A stretch of DNA of 64,000 nucleotides from Nymphaea colorata (lineage: Eukaryota; Streptophyta; Magnoliopsida; Nymphaeales; Nymphaeaceae): the NCBI RefSeq assembly GCF_008831285.2, contig NC_045139.1:34385706-34449705 (forward strand), written 5' to 3'. The notes beneath the pieces were generated by a model, which was not told where the DNA came from, did not search any database, and saw only the letters and a list, made by a program, of their open reading frames with translations. Shown here piece by piece: positions 23,515 to 37,199 of the stretch. How positions within the stretch are numbered: the stretch's first letter is position 1; every line of letters starts with the position of its first letter. A program made the translations under genes and the position numbers.

Positions 23515-23550
23515 CTCTCTCTGTCTCTCTCTTTGTCTCTTCTTCCTCTT
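23515..23550 (-). promoter_or_regulatory. GA-rich tract in the presumed 5' leader of MATE1
   Basis: About 45 bp upstream of the start codon the transcribed strand is almost pure GAGA (CT on the plus strand). In MATE2 the same place is a pure (CT)n run at 50793-50820. GA/CT tracts are common in plant 5' leaders and promoters. No conserved TATA box was found, as the upstream A/T words differ between copies. A regulatory role is inferred only. Confidence 0.4.
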
Positions 23551-23639
23551 TGAAGCTGATCAGACTATGAGCTCTGCTCAAGCTGCTTCTTATCCTTCCT
23601 CTTCCGTCTGTTCTCGCTCTACTTAATGATTTATGGATC

Positions 23640-26600
23640 ACAAGGCAGCCAGATAAGTTGGCCTATCTACCAGTCTTGGCCGTCCACGAGAACGGTTCAG
23701 ATTGCAATCAAATTCAGCATTTTTAACAAATGAAATTGAATTCTATTAGTCGCACTGACACTAACATTTATACATGATTCAATATTTACACGTAATCAGT
23801 TTGAATTTTATGATCACATCTCAATCAATTCAGATTATACAATGAAACTACATATGAAGTTCCAATCGTGATAATAATTAGATAGGAACTTTTATTTAAT
23901 GACTATATATATATATGAAAGAGATCGACGTTACATCCCAAGATATTTTCGGGATGATGGAAGTTGCTTATAATATACAAACAAGTTGCTCTCTGCCGCT
24001 AGATTTTAAACTGTACGTAAGTAAGGAAGTAAGACAAGAGCATAATAAAGTAACTTGCTACCTCTCGGTCGGTCGCTGATCATAAACAAATTAGTTAACT
24101 TTGACCATTAGGACCTATTGCGGAAAGGGCTTGATAGATCCTGAACCCACTGGATTCGCATAGTTATGCACATGACCAGAATCTGTTGCCCTGCGATAGA
24201 GATGTAGCAAAGGTCCCAATAGATGCATGAAAAAGTAATAACACACTGTTATTGTTCCCAAACAGCACCATTAGGACCAATTGCGGACTGGAGGGCTTGA
24301 CGGATCCTGAACCCACTGGATTCGCATAGTTATGCACATGATCGAGCCCACTGCCCTGTGATAAAAGATGTAGCAGATGATAAAAGTTGGGTTGGTCCAA
24401 ACCGGGTACAGAGCCAAGATTTTTCTTTTTCAAGAAATTTAAAAATTTAAAAGATATTTTCAAAATTTTTATCGCGGTAAAATCAACATTTTAAAAAATG
24501 TTGATTAGATTTTTATTTTTTAAAAATCAATAAGTGCAGAAAGGGTGGTTTAAATATATAAAAAACATGTTCTTGGCATAGAAATAGTGTACTGAATTTG
24601 ACTGCAGTGTTTTATCACAAAAAAAAACTAAAGCATAGTGCCTGTTTTTTGGTAAAGGAGGGAATGACATTTTTGTAATTATTAAAAAAGGAATGCCTTC
24701 CATAGTCTTTTTAAATTTTTTATTTCCAAATTTGTTTTTTCAAAAATGTTTTCTTTTTCAATGCAAAATAAGGTATTTTAGTGTGCACAATATGGCAGAT
24801 TTACATACTAAGGCAGGTAACCTTCTTCCAAAATGATACAATACTAACTAGGATTGCTTCAAATATTACCCATGCATCCATCTGCATCGATTTACCTGAG
24901 CCAAATTATTATATGAGTAAATAAATGGGAAATAACAACAATCTTTGATAATTTGCAAAAGAAGCAGGGTATTTAAATGTCTCTTTTAACTTTTCTTAAT
25001 TATTTCTTTACTAAAGTTCAACAATGAACATTCCTTTAAATATTGTATCAACAGGGTGGAATCAATATATTGTTACTGATGCCAGAGAGGAGCATCGAGA
25101 TCTATTTCTTATATTTTGGATTTTATTTGTTATTTTCCTTTGTTTGGATCAAAATCCAATACCTGCTTCTAGCCAAGTTAAAGTTGTTTTTGTGGGCACT
25201 CTTGAGTTAATGAAAACCCTAAACAGCCTATTTGAGTTTGAGTTATGAACAGATGAGCCAACTCTCTCTCTCTCTCTTTTCTTCTTCTTCTTCTTTGCAC
25301 ACACATAACTAAGTTGTAATTTCCCATCTCTCTCGTTCTCTTTCTCTTCTTTCCCCCTTCTTCTTGTTTGCATATAAGTCATGTCCCCCCTCTCTCTCTC
25401 AATGTCTTTGTGCATTTATGCCGGCAGGAATGTAATAGTGTCTGTTGAATGCCGAGAGCATCAAATATGTTTTGCATCTAGAGGCACAATCGCATTATTC
25501 ACGAGAATATTATTGTGACAATACATTTGGGGGATATTATCAAATATTTTGTGTGCATAGTCTTGAAATGGCGGAGAGGGCATGGAAGATAGTGGCAGCA
25601 GGAAATGCTGAGAAGCCATTGGAGAGACTACGTTGTGTATATATACTTGAGAGCCTCCTGAGCCACGGAAATAAGAATAACAAAACCCAATAGACCCACA
25701 GCCAAGCAACTTTCTCTTAACTAAATTGTTCAGAAAGATTGGAAACAATGAAGTTTCAAATTTCGTTCATAATCTAAAGCAGAAAAGGCGATGTTCCATC
25801 AGCAAACCAAATTAGATACATAGCCTCCAAACACCTGTTTTTTTTTTCAAAAGAAAAAAGCTTTACAAATTGAAAAATAAGTCAACTGAATCAAATCTTT
25901 TTAGTTAAATTTGTGTTCAACTTGTCAACTGAATTAAATTATACATAATTAAAGCTTAAAAAATAAGTAAACTTGTCATTTGTGTTCTCTTAGGTCGTAA
26001 AGAAAACTATGGTCAACTTGTGTGTTCATCACTTAGATAAAGCATCATGTCCCCGAAGCAAAGCTAGCTGGTTGCGTGCATATCCTGGTATGTAAAAAAT
26101 TTTGAAAAGAAGTTTCTAATGTTCAGAATATTTATGGCCTGTAAAAAACAGACCTCACCGACAGGGACACAAAGACCCACAAAAAAGTATTGAAAAGGTT
26201 AAAAGTCTAAAAAAGACATTTCTTTTTGAAAAATCTCCAAAATACTCCCGTGGTTGTCAAATGAGTGGAGTCTGACAACTCAACTTAAAAAAGTTTCGTG
26301 AACTTCATCACTGTTAGCAGCTGTGGCTGTTCTCCCTTTCTAATTCAGCGGTTGTCATAGAAACTGATGTATTTTTATAATCCTATTTTCACAATGTGAA
26401 AACAAAAGTTAGGAAAAAAATATATTGAAAAATGTCATACTTAACAAGGACGTAAAAATATGTGCTACCTTTTATAGCAAGCAAATTCTTCTCTTAATTT
26501 TCAACCGCCCCCTAGGCAAAAATTTTCAAAATTATGTAGAGAGAAGAATCCCAGCTAACAATTTAAAAATCAACTATGAAAATACAAATTAGAACTGAAC

Positions 26601-27558
26601 AATCACTTGGGGAAAATGAACAAGTCTGTTAAGCTCTGAAACCTGCTTCAGCATTTGGATGTGATGGTAAAATGAATGGGCCAATTTATCTTGCTGTCAA
26701 TCTTTGTCAAGAAGACTTAGTATCTATTGTCATTCAGTTCAAATGAGTCACAAATATCGTTAAACAACAAGGTTTTCTCAAGTACAACATGCAAGTTTGA
26801 AAAAAAATATAGTAAATTTTAAAAAAATTAAATTTATATAAATTAAGAAAAAATGAAATAAATGACAAAGTAATAAAACAACATAAATACTAAGTAGATA
26901 GGTAACAAGTAAAAGCTAAAAAAATGAAACAAGAAGTTAGCATTAAAAAAATGTTTAAAAATGCCTAAAAAGGAAAAATCATGCAAACACTCACACGTCT
27001 TTTCCATTTTAGCATTTTATAAAAAAAACTGTTTTTTACTGTTTTATTAAATTCAACTTATTTTTCGGGGGTTTTAACACAGTTTTTTCAAAAAAAAAAA
27101 GTGTTTTTCTAACTATGTTTCAAACAGATTTCAGTAGTCTGAAGATTTGGTGAAATGTTGAGCTGACTGGTAGAGAGATGTTGCTTTTGGTGGACCCATA
27201 TATTACCTCTATTAGTAGTAGACATCGACCCAAGGAGCAGCATATGCATCATATGATCCAAAATGAGAAGAGAGGAATATTTTACTTCTTGACAGGGACA
27301 CAAATGTGCTAACATGATGGTGAATAAGTTGTCCTTTTAAAGCTTATGTACTGATGGTGATGGTGATTTCTGTCCATTTCTGTCTCATAATTTTCTCATG
27401 AACTTGTACGATGGCTAGAAGGAGACAATCAATGTGGCCAAACAGTTAGAACAAAAGCTGTTTTCAATCTCCATTCATGTAATAATGCACCCATTCACTT
27501 TGTATAATGCATGCTTCAAGGGATGTAACACAGCTAGTTGAGATGATTGGTGCATAGA
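23640..27558. other. Upstream flank of MATE1, no gene recognised
   Basis: Homologous to 50900-53630 upstream of MATE2, except that about 24150-25709 is present only here. Inside that extra part a 107-bp segment is duplicated (24107-24213 and 24270-24376; shared words CCTGAACCCACTGGATTCGC and ATAGTTATGCACATGA). The short frames here match nothing known. Confidence 0.6.
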
Positions 27559-27618
27559 TAGGGGCGGAGCCAGGATTTTTTCTCAGGGCGGGTCGAACGG
27601 TCCAACTAACTGTAATAC

Positions 27619-27719
<101 letters not shown>

Positions 27720-28186
27720 TCACACACTTTAGACATTTGCAAACCATAGTGTATTAAAAGTAAACATATGTCGTATAAAATTGCCCACGTCATGAACGTG
27801 AAGCGCGACCTGTCCTACGGCACATTTTAATAATTGTTTGTGTCATTAGCACAAAACGCGATCTGTCCTAAACAGATAAGGTGCTCTATTTCTATTACAG
27901 TGACGTAGGTGTGGACATAAAGTGGACATACAAACATCACAACAAAAATATAATAAACAAAGACATCTACAAACTAGAAAACCAAAATAAATATTACTTA
28001 CCTAAAACAAGCAATTTTGCATTCTTTCTATACAATACAATCTGTTTTTGCCTTTATTTTTATTGAAAATAGTTCCATATCATCTTTCACAATAAAATGT
28101 AAATAAAAAATATATCATTTATTATTGCAACTAAATAATAACTCAAATAAACATTAACATAAAAAGGATGCAACAAAATACTTTAC

Positions 28187-30649
28187 CTATTGTAATTGTG
28201 CTTTACGGCTTTTCATCTTATAAAAGGCATCAATGATATCATCCGAATCAAACATTTGAGCAATTTCTTTTTCAATATACAAAAGTAGACAATCTGCAAA
28301 GAATTCATCCTCCATTTTGTTACGCAACCTTGTTTTAATAAGTTTCATAGCAGAGAATGTCCTTTCTGTGGTTGCAGTGGAGACAGGAAGTGTTAGAATG
28401 AGACTAAGCAACCTGTATACATAAGGATATTCTTCACTTTTTCTAGTTCGTATCAATACTTCACATACATCTGATAGTTTACCCAAATTTTGAAAACTTG
28501 GATGATGACAAATATCATTCTTGTAATGTCTCAACTGATAATTTAAACTCATAAAATCTGAGTCAAGAAAATCTTCAGGATAGAACTTCTGTGCAAGAGT
28601 GTATGCATCTTGTGCATTAAACGACTCATATTGATCTCTAGGGTTGAATGTCGACATCAAACGAAGTATTTTCATAGAATTCTCATTAAATCTATTATTC
28701 AACTCTACCAACTGAGAATCAATGGCAGCAATAAAAAATATCAATATGATAATGATGTCTCACTGTAATGAAATTATGTTCACGACGAGAACGTGATCCT
28801 CTTACAAAATATTGAGCATCCATATCTGGAATAGGGATATCATGTGTCATACAAAATGCTCTCACAGTATCTATAAATGAATCCCAACCAGTCTCTCTAA
28901 GTTCTTGTAGAAACTTTTTTGAATTACAAACCAAAACCATTGCATTTAGAATGTCTTGTCTTTCTCTCCGTAATGCCTGACAAAGAATATCACTCTGTCC
29001 CAAAATTTCTTGTACCAAATGCAAAATAAATACAAAGTCAAATGATGTTATCATTTTGTAAGCTGAATTACCTTCACCCCGTATTTGATATGTTGATCCA
29101 TTATCTCTTAAATTTTCCAATACTACACATGCTGCATAGAACATTTTTATCAAACTACACACAGACGAAAAATGAGATCCCCATCTAGTATCACCAGACC
29201 GTTGTAGTGATCCAATTTGATTAAGTCCTCTTCCTGTCTGAAGTTCATCTGTAGCAATTCTAAATGCAATTTCGTTTGCTTGAGCTTCGTGCAATTCATC
29301 ATTGCGTTTACTGCTTGCACTAACAACATTAATTATATATGTCAACTGTTCAAAAAAGCTATGAACATCAACAACTTCTCTTGAAGCTGCAACAAGTGCA
29401 AGTTGTAATCTATGAGCAAAACAATGAACATAATATGCATAAGGACATTCATTCAAAATTAATGCTTGCAATCCATTCCATTCACCTCGCATATTACTGG
29501 CACCATCATATCATTGACCTCGTATATCTTGAATACTGAGATTATGTTGAGACAACAAAGTGAAAACTGCATTCTTCAATGTAATTGCTGTAGTATCCCT
29601 CACATGCACAACATCTAAAAATCGCTCTTGAACTTGACCTTGCTTATTAACAAATCTAAGAACAACAGCCATTTGCTCTCTCTTGGACTCATCTCGAGCT
29701 TCATCAATAATAATACAATATTTAGCATCACCAATTTCTTCTATAATTTTAGCTCTCACTTTACTTGCAAAAACATGCAAAATTTCTTTCTGAACTGTTG
29801 GTGATGTATATTTAGCATTTTTGGGGGCATTATCCAAAACAACTTGTGCACTTTGTCATTATAATTAGCTAAAATTTTAATGAACTCAATAAAGTTACCT
29901 TGATTTAATGAACTTGAACTTTCATCATGGCCTCTAAAAGCACAAGCTTGGAACGCCAACCAACGAACTGTGTCCACAGATGCCTTCAATCTCAAACGAT
30001 TGTTGTAAACAAGCTCTGAACTTTGCTTTTCAATCATTTTATCTATGTGTACGCTTTGACGACTTAAGTCATTAAATGCTCGCACATTCATATTATGAGG
30101 CGAATTTTGACTTGTCCCTTCATGACTACGAAAAGCACATGTTTTCTCACTACCACCCACCCTCTTCCAAGCTCTGAATCCTTCAGTAATAAATGGACTG
30201 TCATTTGAATGTGAAGTACTGAAAAGATAACACGGTAGACAATATGCACTATCTGTCTTTGGAGAATATTCTAACCATGGAAATCTTTGAAACCAAGAAC
30301 TTTGAAATTTACGAGGATGACTTGAAGAACCTGACACTGGATATCTATGAAGCTTATGCTGATATGACTCATAATTGATATATGCTCGCCTAACTTCATC
30401 TCTCTTATTTATTGGTATCTCCCATATAGGACGTCGCAACCCTGGATCACGCACGATGCTTTCTACAGTTTCAATTTTTGAATACTTAAAAGGTGGAGAA
30501 TCTGAGTCAAAAAGAACCACATCAAGAGCTTTTGGACTAGAACAACCAGCATTTTCGTCTTCTCCCTCCTGGTTTTCTCCCTCTTGGTTTTCTCTCACTT
30601 GATCAATAACTTGTTTCTTTTTGAAATAATCTTGTATACTTTTCTTCAT
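28187..30649 (-). pseudogene. hAT transposase (TTF zinc finger, DUF4371, hAT C-terminal dimerisation domain), broken
   Basis: Translated from 30649 down, the protein starts MKKSIQDYFKKK. It has a TTF-type zinc-finger region (WFQRFPWLEYSPKTDSAYC, then LPCYLFS), then the DUF4371/RNase-H-like core (CIIIDEARD, YDGASNMRGEW, CFAHRLQLAL, DTRWGSH) and a hAT dimerisation tail (VSTATTERTFSAMKLIKTRL). Three lesions interrupt it. There is a frameshift near 29840 before DNAPKNAKY, a TGA at about 29511-29513 where relatives have Gly before YDGAS, and a frameshift in a T-run near 28735-28742. The product cannot be made as one chain. The family includes plant proteins annotated as TTF-type zinc finger with hAT dimerisation domain. 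Intact, it would cut and paste the surrounding element. Confidence 0.9.
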
Positions 30650-32902
30650 TTTCTCAATAAGCTAACACAAAAAATCTGAAATTTAAAATAGACAATAAGA
30701 TTTATACACAACGAAGAAAGTACTCAAATTTTAACTTGTGAAAAGCAGGAATTTAAAATCAACCACCTTATAAACAATAGATAAAGAAAATTTACATGTT
30801 GAACCTCTTGCACTATGTAGAACAATGAAGAGTTGTTTTCTCCCCTCGCTAACTTGCTTTTCGAATTACCACAAGTGGAGTAAAGTCTGAAAAATAAAAC
30901 AAAGAATGATTTTAGGCCTTTATGAAGCTACTTTTATAAATTCCTACAGATGCCATTTAACTTTTTTCACTTCTCATCAAATCGCCATTTAACTTAAAAC
31001 ATTTAAGTGAAATGACGGATGCCAATCAACAAGTTCTTTCGCTGCTACTCTCCTATTTCACCAAGTTCTCCTACTCTACTAAGTTCATCTTGATGTGTTG
31101 ATCATATTGCTGATACTACTGGTGCTTCATTTTCTCATCTTTAAGACTACTAATGTCAGATAGTGTGCCTAGTGTATCATTAAATCCAAGGGCAAAAACT
31201 TGATGATGTGGATCTGGGTTGTCCTGCAACCTTGTGCTTCTTTGAGTAATACTATGGACTCCTCTATGATTCATCTACACACATCATTAATCAAGTTGCA
31301 GTGTCATGTAAATGCATTATGTCACCAACAGGGCAGATTCCCTGACTTTATTGTTGGTTTCTGACATGAAATTGCCGTATCACTACTCCGTGAGAACAAC
31401 ACCAACAGGTTATACTGTGAAAAGAGACATAAAGATCAAATTGTTGTTCTGTAATATAGCAAAAAGTCTGTCCAGCATTTACATGTGAAATCTGCCAATT
31501 TGGAGTTTTCCCTTTTCGTTAAAACAAGAGACAAGGAAAATCGAACAGTATTTTTGACGCCATTGATTTGGCTTATCTTTCTTTCTTCATTGTGGTCCAG
31601 ACTCCAGAGAGATTAGATACAAGATTTTTACATTCAGCACACCCACCAACACTTCTAACTGCATGTATTCCCTTTTAGAGAATTGAACTCAATTGGTTGC
31701 CTCTGCAGTGAATGATTTTTTTTTTTTAAATTTTGTGTTGCAAAAATCCGTTGTGAAAGGTTCAATAGTGATGACAATTGCTTGCCTATGATTTTTTTAG
31801 TGACAGAATACATATTTTATAACAATTTTTAGAAACACAAACTAAAAAGAAAAAAAAATCATGTTCGACTAGAGAGGCAGCCTGCTGATTTGTCTTCCTC
31901 ATGAAATTTCAAGCAACTTTTCTTCCTCCTCAATTCACAGAAGTGGAAAATGCAACGTTTCTTTTTCCTTTGACTTAAAACAAATTGCTGCAAGTCCCCT
32001 TTATAAGGAAGTTCCAATGTTAATTTTATCTATTTATGTGATTGTATGGGGTATTCCCAAATCCCACTTAAAGTAAAAAGAATGCCGTGGGTACTGGGTA
32101 CTGAAAACATGACTGCAAAGTAAAAAACATGTGAGAATGGCAGCCATCAATGAAGCATTGAAGCCCATAAACAGTTCGTGGATGCAGAGAAAAATCTGCC
32201 AAGCCACGTTAAGATTGTGTTCACAAAACTTCAAAATCCTAGAAATTAAGACTAGGAAAAATAAATCACGGCAGGAAAAGTCATGGAAAACGATGAAACT
32301 GTGAACGATTAAGATTCAAGGTTAAAAAATAAATAATGTGCATAATAGAAATTAGAAACCCACGGTCCACCATAGACAAAAGAAAAATGACAGACAAGGT
32401 TAACAAAAAAGAAACACAAAAACTAAAGTATGAAAAAAACGGCCCCACCATATTTCACTAAGCAACAAAAATGAACAGAGAAGAAAGTCAGGAAATGGCC
32501 CCACCTCTTCTTGAAGCCAGCAGGCAGCAGCGACCAGCGTGCTCGTGCTTAGCGCCTCTTGTCTCTTCCTTTTCACGCTGCAGACCTTCTTCAGTGCGGT
32601 AGTCGGTGCTCCCTTTTTCTCTCACTGGTTTTCTTTATCACTCGCAGACCCTCTTCTTCTCTCTTTATCTCTCGTTTTCTCTCTCTCGTGCGTTTTTTCC
32701 TTTTTGAAAACCTAGGGCAAACAAAAGTGGGGCGGGCCATGGAGTTGGAGTTGGATCCGGGTAGGGGTAGGGCCAATTTGAACCCGGATCTGAATACTAC
32801 ATAGAATTAATAAAATTTTTAAATTTTTATAATTAATTTTTTTTTTCCTCCGCCTGGGGTAGGGCCATGGCCCAGGTGGGCCCCCCCCTCCCTCCGCCAC
32901 TG
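30650..32902. other. Non-coding right half of the hAT element
   Basis: No ORF here resembles a protein. A pyrimidine-rich stretch at 32570-32700 and a GGGTAGGGCCA word pair near 32760 and 32860 lie close to the terminal repeat. This side is upstream of the minus-strand transposase, so it should contain its promoter, but no specific element can be named. Confidence 0.5.
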
Positions 32903-33109
32903 TACATAGACAACGTGTCATTGGTTCTACACCTGTGGATGCTACTTCCCTGAACTACATATCAAATGTAGCACCACAATTATTTTTAGATCTGTTTTAT
33001 CTAAAAATAATGCTAGCAACAACTCCAAATGTTTACTCTTAAAAGGAATGATTTGTTGATATGGTAAGCAACTGTTTATCGTTATTTCATCTTCAAGTAA
33101 GTTATATCA

Positions 33110-33470
33110 CCTAGCACTGTACCCGAGCTGAGTCAAGCTTGAGCTTGCCTAGCTTCATATCAAGCTTGATACGAACTGTATATGGCTCGAGCTTGACTAG
33201 ATAGACAAAGTCAGGGCTCTAGCTTGATTCATTTATGCTCATTTACCAACTCCACGTTTGACCTGACTTCTTTCTTTCATTTTTATGCTTGGAAATTATA
33301 AAAAAGAAAAAGATAACCTAGGTTAATCGAGCTTACTTGAGTTTAATCGAGTTGAGTTCATGTAACTTGAACTTGACAAATTTATAAACTCGAGTTTTAA
33401 GTTAAGTTTGTGCTCGACTCGTTTAACAAATGAGCAGAGTTCGAGTTGGCTCGACTAATTGTATATCCCT
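33110..33470. mobile_element. TCGAG-family block in unit A
   Basis: Contains GAGCTGAGTCAAGCTTGAGC, TAAACTCGAGTTTT and CTCGACTCGTTTAACAAA words. The counterpart at 55080-55440 in unit B is nearly the same, so it was present before duplication. The ends are not defined. Confidence 0.5.
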
Positions 33471-34117
33471 GATACTACCCAAGTAACAATTGAATACGAA
33501 CTTAGGGAGCTTCGTATATTTTTTCCCCCTTTTTCTTATCATATTGGCCTTTATAATGGTTTCATTCTTAAGAACCCTAATAACATCGTCTTGCATGAAG
33601 ACCGCCATGGTGTTCTTGCACTAAGAACAATATCCTCTAAAAATGTTACATTTCACTGTATACTTTTTAATATGATTTACACATTAATTTCAGAAGGGTC
33701 AATTATTAGCATATATAAGGGTTTTCAATTAGAATGTATCCTATCCTACGATCAACATACATTAAAGATGGTATCAACAAGTTTGGTGGCTTTATTCAAA
33801 ATTCAGTCTATACACCTTTGTCACTTGGCATCCCAACAGGCAATATCTCATATTTTCTTAAGTTATATGCATAATTTTCTCCCTTTATACATATTCTGAT
33901 CATGAGGAATTGTAGAGGCTACTTTGGGGAAAGGTTGAAGATGATCCACACCTTCATTGTAAAAACTGCAAGTCTGGCAGTCAGTAAAAATATGGTTGGG
34001 CTTTCAATGCGAAGTCTTGAATCTTCATTATGCTGTCTTTTACAACTACTTCCTTTTTTAGGGGAGCAAGGTAATTACATTCTACTGCCAAAAAAAAAAA
34101 TCTTTTTGTTCTTAGAA

Positions 34118-34468
34118 TGTTGAGAATGAGAGAAAGAAAGAGAACCAAGAAAAAAACACATATTTTTACGTGGTTCGGTTCATAGACCTACATCCACGAT
34201 GAATGCGAGACCAGCTACTCCTTTGCTTTTCTCTTTTTTCTTATTTTCTCTCTTTACTTTACAAGTATATTGAAGATACATGAGGAAGGCAAAAATCAAT
34301 GCAAAAGATCGTTGGTAGACTTTCTATACAAAACTCAAAATGATTGTGGAAAGAATATCACCAACATATATTGGAGCAATTCTTCCAATGTTCAAACAAT
34401 TTTAATAAGGCAAGAATGAGAACGAATTGTTGAGCATGCTGCGCTAGATGTAGCGACTACTTTCAACA
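34118..34468 (-). repeat. 3' LTR of the unit A copia
   Basis: 351 bp, from TGTTGAGAATGAGAG to TACTTTCAACA on the plus strand, with TGTTGA/TCAACA inverted tips. It matches the LTR at 41104-41460 along its whole length with scattered differences. The minus-strand purine tract AAGGGGAG (34469-34476) sits directly at its inner edge. Confidence 0.9.
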
Positions 34469-34476
34469 CTCCCCTT
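34469..34476 (-). other. Polypurine tract of copia
   Basis: AAGGGGAG on the minus strand, directly next to the 3' LTR, where plus-strand DNA synthesis would be primed. Confidence 0.75.
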
Positions 34477-34574
34477 CAAGTGGGGCGTAGAGATTCAACA
34501 GCCCCACTTGATTTTAATATGCTTTGTAGAAAGTCCTTTAGCAAACCCATTGACCAGCTGCTTTGTGCTCCTAC

Positions 34575-35960
34575 TTATGGTGTTTCAATGACTCCTTTTT
34601 GGACTTTTTCACATACATAATGACAATCACTTTCTATGTGTTTGGTACATTCTTGAAAAATTGAATTTGCTTCTATATAAATTGTAGCTTGGTTCTCACA
34701 TTGTATGAGAATGGGAGAGTTGATAACAAATCCATGCTCTTGGATGAGTGATTTTACCCAAATAAGCTCTCTTGAGGTAGTCGACATTGCTATGTATTTT
34801 GCCTCGGCAATGGATGAGTTGATAACAATATGTTGTTTTTTGCTTTTCTAAGAAACAAGGTTTTCACCAACATAAATGCAATAACCTGCCATATATCTTC
34901 TATCTGAAGCGCCGACCCAGTCTGCATCTGAGTAACCTCGTATATTAACACTTACATTCACTTTCCACCACAAACCTTGCCATGGAGTATTTTTTAAGTT
35001 TTTGAGAATTCTTTCAACTGCTTTGATATGATCTGCTTTAGGAGAATGCATTTGTTGACTTACCAAGCTGACAACATAATTGATGTTGTGACAGCAAGAT
35101 AGATTACTTTCCACAAGTCTGTGATAGCTTGCCACATTTTCAATGGGGTCATCCTTGGTGTTGTCAAGTTTATGGTACACTTCTATGGGCGTGTCTGCCG
35201 GCCTAATACTTGTTTATCTTGTTTTTTTAAGTAAATCAATTATGTACATGTGTTGTCTCAGAAAAATGCCTTTCCTAGACCTAGCGATTTCTATCTCCAA
35301 AAAGTACTTTAGTATGCTAAGGTCCTTGATCTCAAAAGTATTGTGAAGATAGCACTTGGTATGAGCTATCCCCTGTTCATCATTGCATGTAATTATTATG
35401 TCATCCATATAAACCAATACAACAATAATTTTATCATTCGATCTTTTGATGAAAGCTGAATTATCTGAATAGCATATGGTGAATTTTGTGCTCTCCAATG
35501 CATTGCTTAATTTTTGGTACCATGCTTTGGAAGATTGCTTCAATCCGTAAATCAACTTCATGAGTACGCAAGCTAGATTTAGATTACATTTCATAAAGTG
35601 GTTTGGTGGAAGGTTCATATAGACTTCTTCTTAGAGGTCATCCTGTAAAAGAGCATTCTTCTCATCTAATTGAAACAATGGCTACTCAAAATTGCAAGCA
35701 ATGGATAGGAAAATTCTGATGGTAGTCATTTTCTCTTTAGGGGCAAAAGTTTCTTTGTAGTCGAACCCTTGGGTTTGAGTATACCCTTTAGCGACAAGAC
35801 GTGTCTTATGGCGTTCAATGAAGCCACCACTCTTGTACTTGGTTTTCAAGATCCACTTGCATCCAACTGCACGTTTTCCCATTGAGAGAGTAACTAGTTC
35901 CCGTGTACGATTTTTGTGTAGAGCATCTAGCTCTTCATGCATGGCTTCAACCCAAATCAT
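34575..35960 (-). pseudogene. copia reverse transcriptase and RNase H remnant
   Basis: The reverse transcriptase starts [12 protein letters not shown], then [48 protein letters not shown] and VYMDDIIIT with the catalytic YMDD. RNase H follows with GYSDADWVG, ENQATIYIEAN and ECTKHIESDCHYV. In the segment where copia elements usually have D-N-Q this copy has E-N-Q. Frame breaks at about 35630, 35200 and 34820 separate the pieces, so no functional product is expected. Confidence 0.9.
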
Positions 35961-36344
35961 TTGGTCTTTGGCTTCCTAGTAAGTGGTGGGATCTCTTTGC
36001 TTTTCAATATGGCGGAAGAAGGTCGCATGGTGTTTGGTGTGACGATGATAACTTAAAATTTTTTATAAAGGATGAGTAACTACAATGTAAGTGACAAAGT
36101 CTACCAAATGTCTAGGTAGCTGAATGTTTCGAGAAGATCTTCTTAGAATGGGTTCAGACGGGTGAGATTCTTTGGTCTCCAATTAAGGTTGAATTGGATC
36201 TATAGTTCTAATTCCAATGCCTTGATCGACTTGAGGTTCAAATGAGACTTCAATATTGTTTGGATCAGATTAAAGGCTTTCAATGGTCTCTCTTTCTTCA
36301 GGGTCACTATGGTGATGAGTTATGGTGATATCAAAACCATTGTG

Positions 36345-37180
36345 CTACAGAATGTTAGGGGTGACCATGTTTTTGTGCTTGAAACTATCCTCCCCTTGCC
36401 TTGCATAGTTAGAGAAATATGGACTTTTTCCATAAAATACTAAATTGCAAGAGATATGAATATGCTTGGCGGCAACGTCATAGCATTTGTATCCCTTTTT
36501 TGTAGATTTGTAGTCCAAGAAAATGCATTTTTTTTTTGCTTTGTAACTGAGTTTGTCTGCTGTTTTATTCTTAACATAGACAATACATCCAAAAATTCTT
36601 TTGTGGACAACTTTAATTTTTTTTTTTCTTGAGGACTTCCAATAGAGTTTTTCAGCAAGAATTCTTGTGGGTGTGCGGTTGATAGTATAACAAGCTGTCT
36701 GTATCACTCCAAAAGGAGCATTCATTTCAAACAATAAAAACATAGTAATTTCTAGAAGGTGACAATTTTTTTTTTGTTCCGCCACCCCATTTTGTTGGGG
36801 TATATAAACACAAGTGAATTGATGGTCCATCCCACTTTCTTTTTTAAATTGTTCGAAAAAATGGTTTTTATATTCAGTACCATTGTTAGATCGAAGACAT
36901 TTTATACATTTTCAAATTAAGTTTCAACCATTTTGTAAAATTCTAGAAATTTTGCAAAAACTTTATCCTTGGTTTTTAATAAATAAATTCAAGTAATTTT
37001 GGAAAAAACATCAATAAATGTAAGATAATAACAAAAATTAGAGTATGAGTTCACCGAAATCGGTCCCCACATATCAGTATGCACTAGATCAAATGGAGAC
37101 ATAACATTTTTTAAAGATTCATGGAACAGAAGTCTAAAACATTTTAACATACTTGCAAGTTTTACAAATATGTAAGTCAT
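36345..37180 (-). pseudogene. copia integrase remnant
   Basis: The core begins with LVHTDMWGPISVNSYSNFCY, whose Asp is the first catalytic residue, and YYLTFIDVFSK. After a gap with frame breaks (36830-36990) come PQQNGVAEQKKNCHLLE with the catalytic Glu and the C-terminal part FLDYKSTKKGYKCYD. It is interrupted, so inactive. Confidence 0.85.
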
Positions 37181-37199
37181 AATTCAAATTTGGTAATAA

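Noticed and set aside
28187-30649. Domesticated hAT-derived host gene
   Set aside because: Terminal repeats, a target duplication and an empty paralogous site show a mobile element, and the frame is broken three times.
34118-34468. Endogenous viral element
   Set aside because: Domain order, primer site and LTR ends identify an ordinary Ty1/copia retrotransposon; no envelope or plant-virus movement domain was seen.
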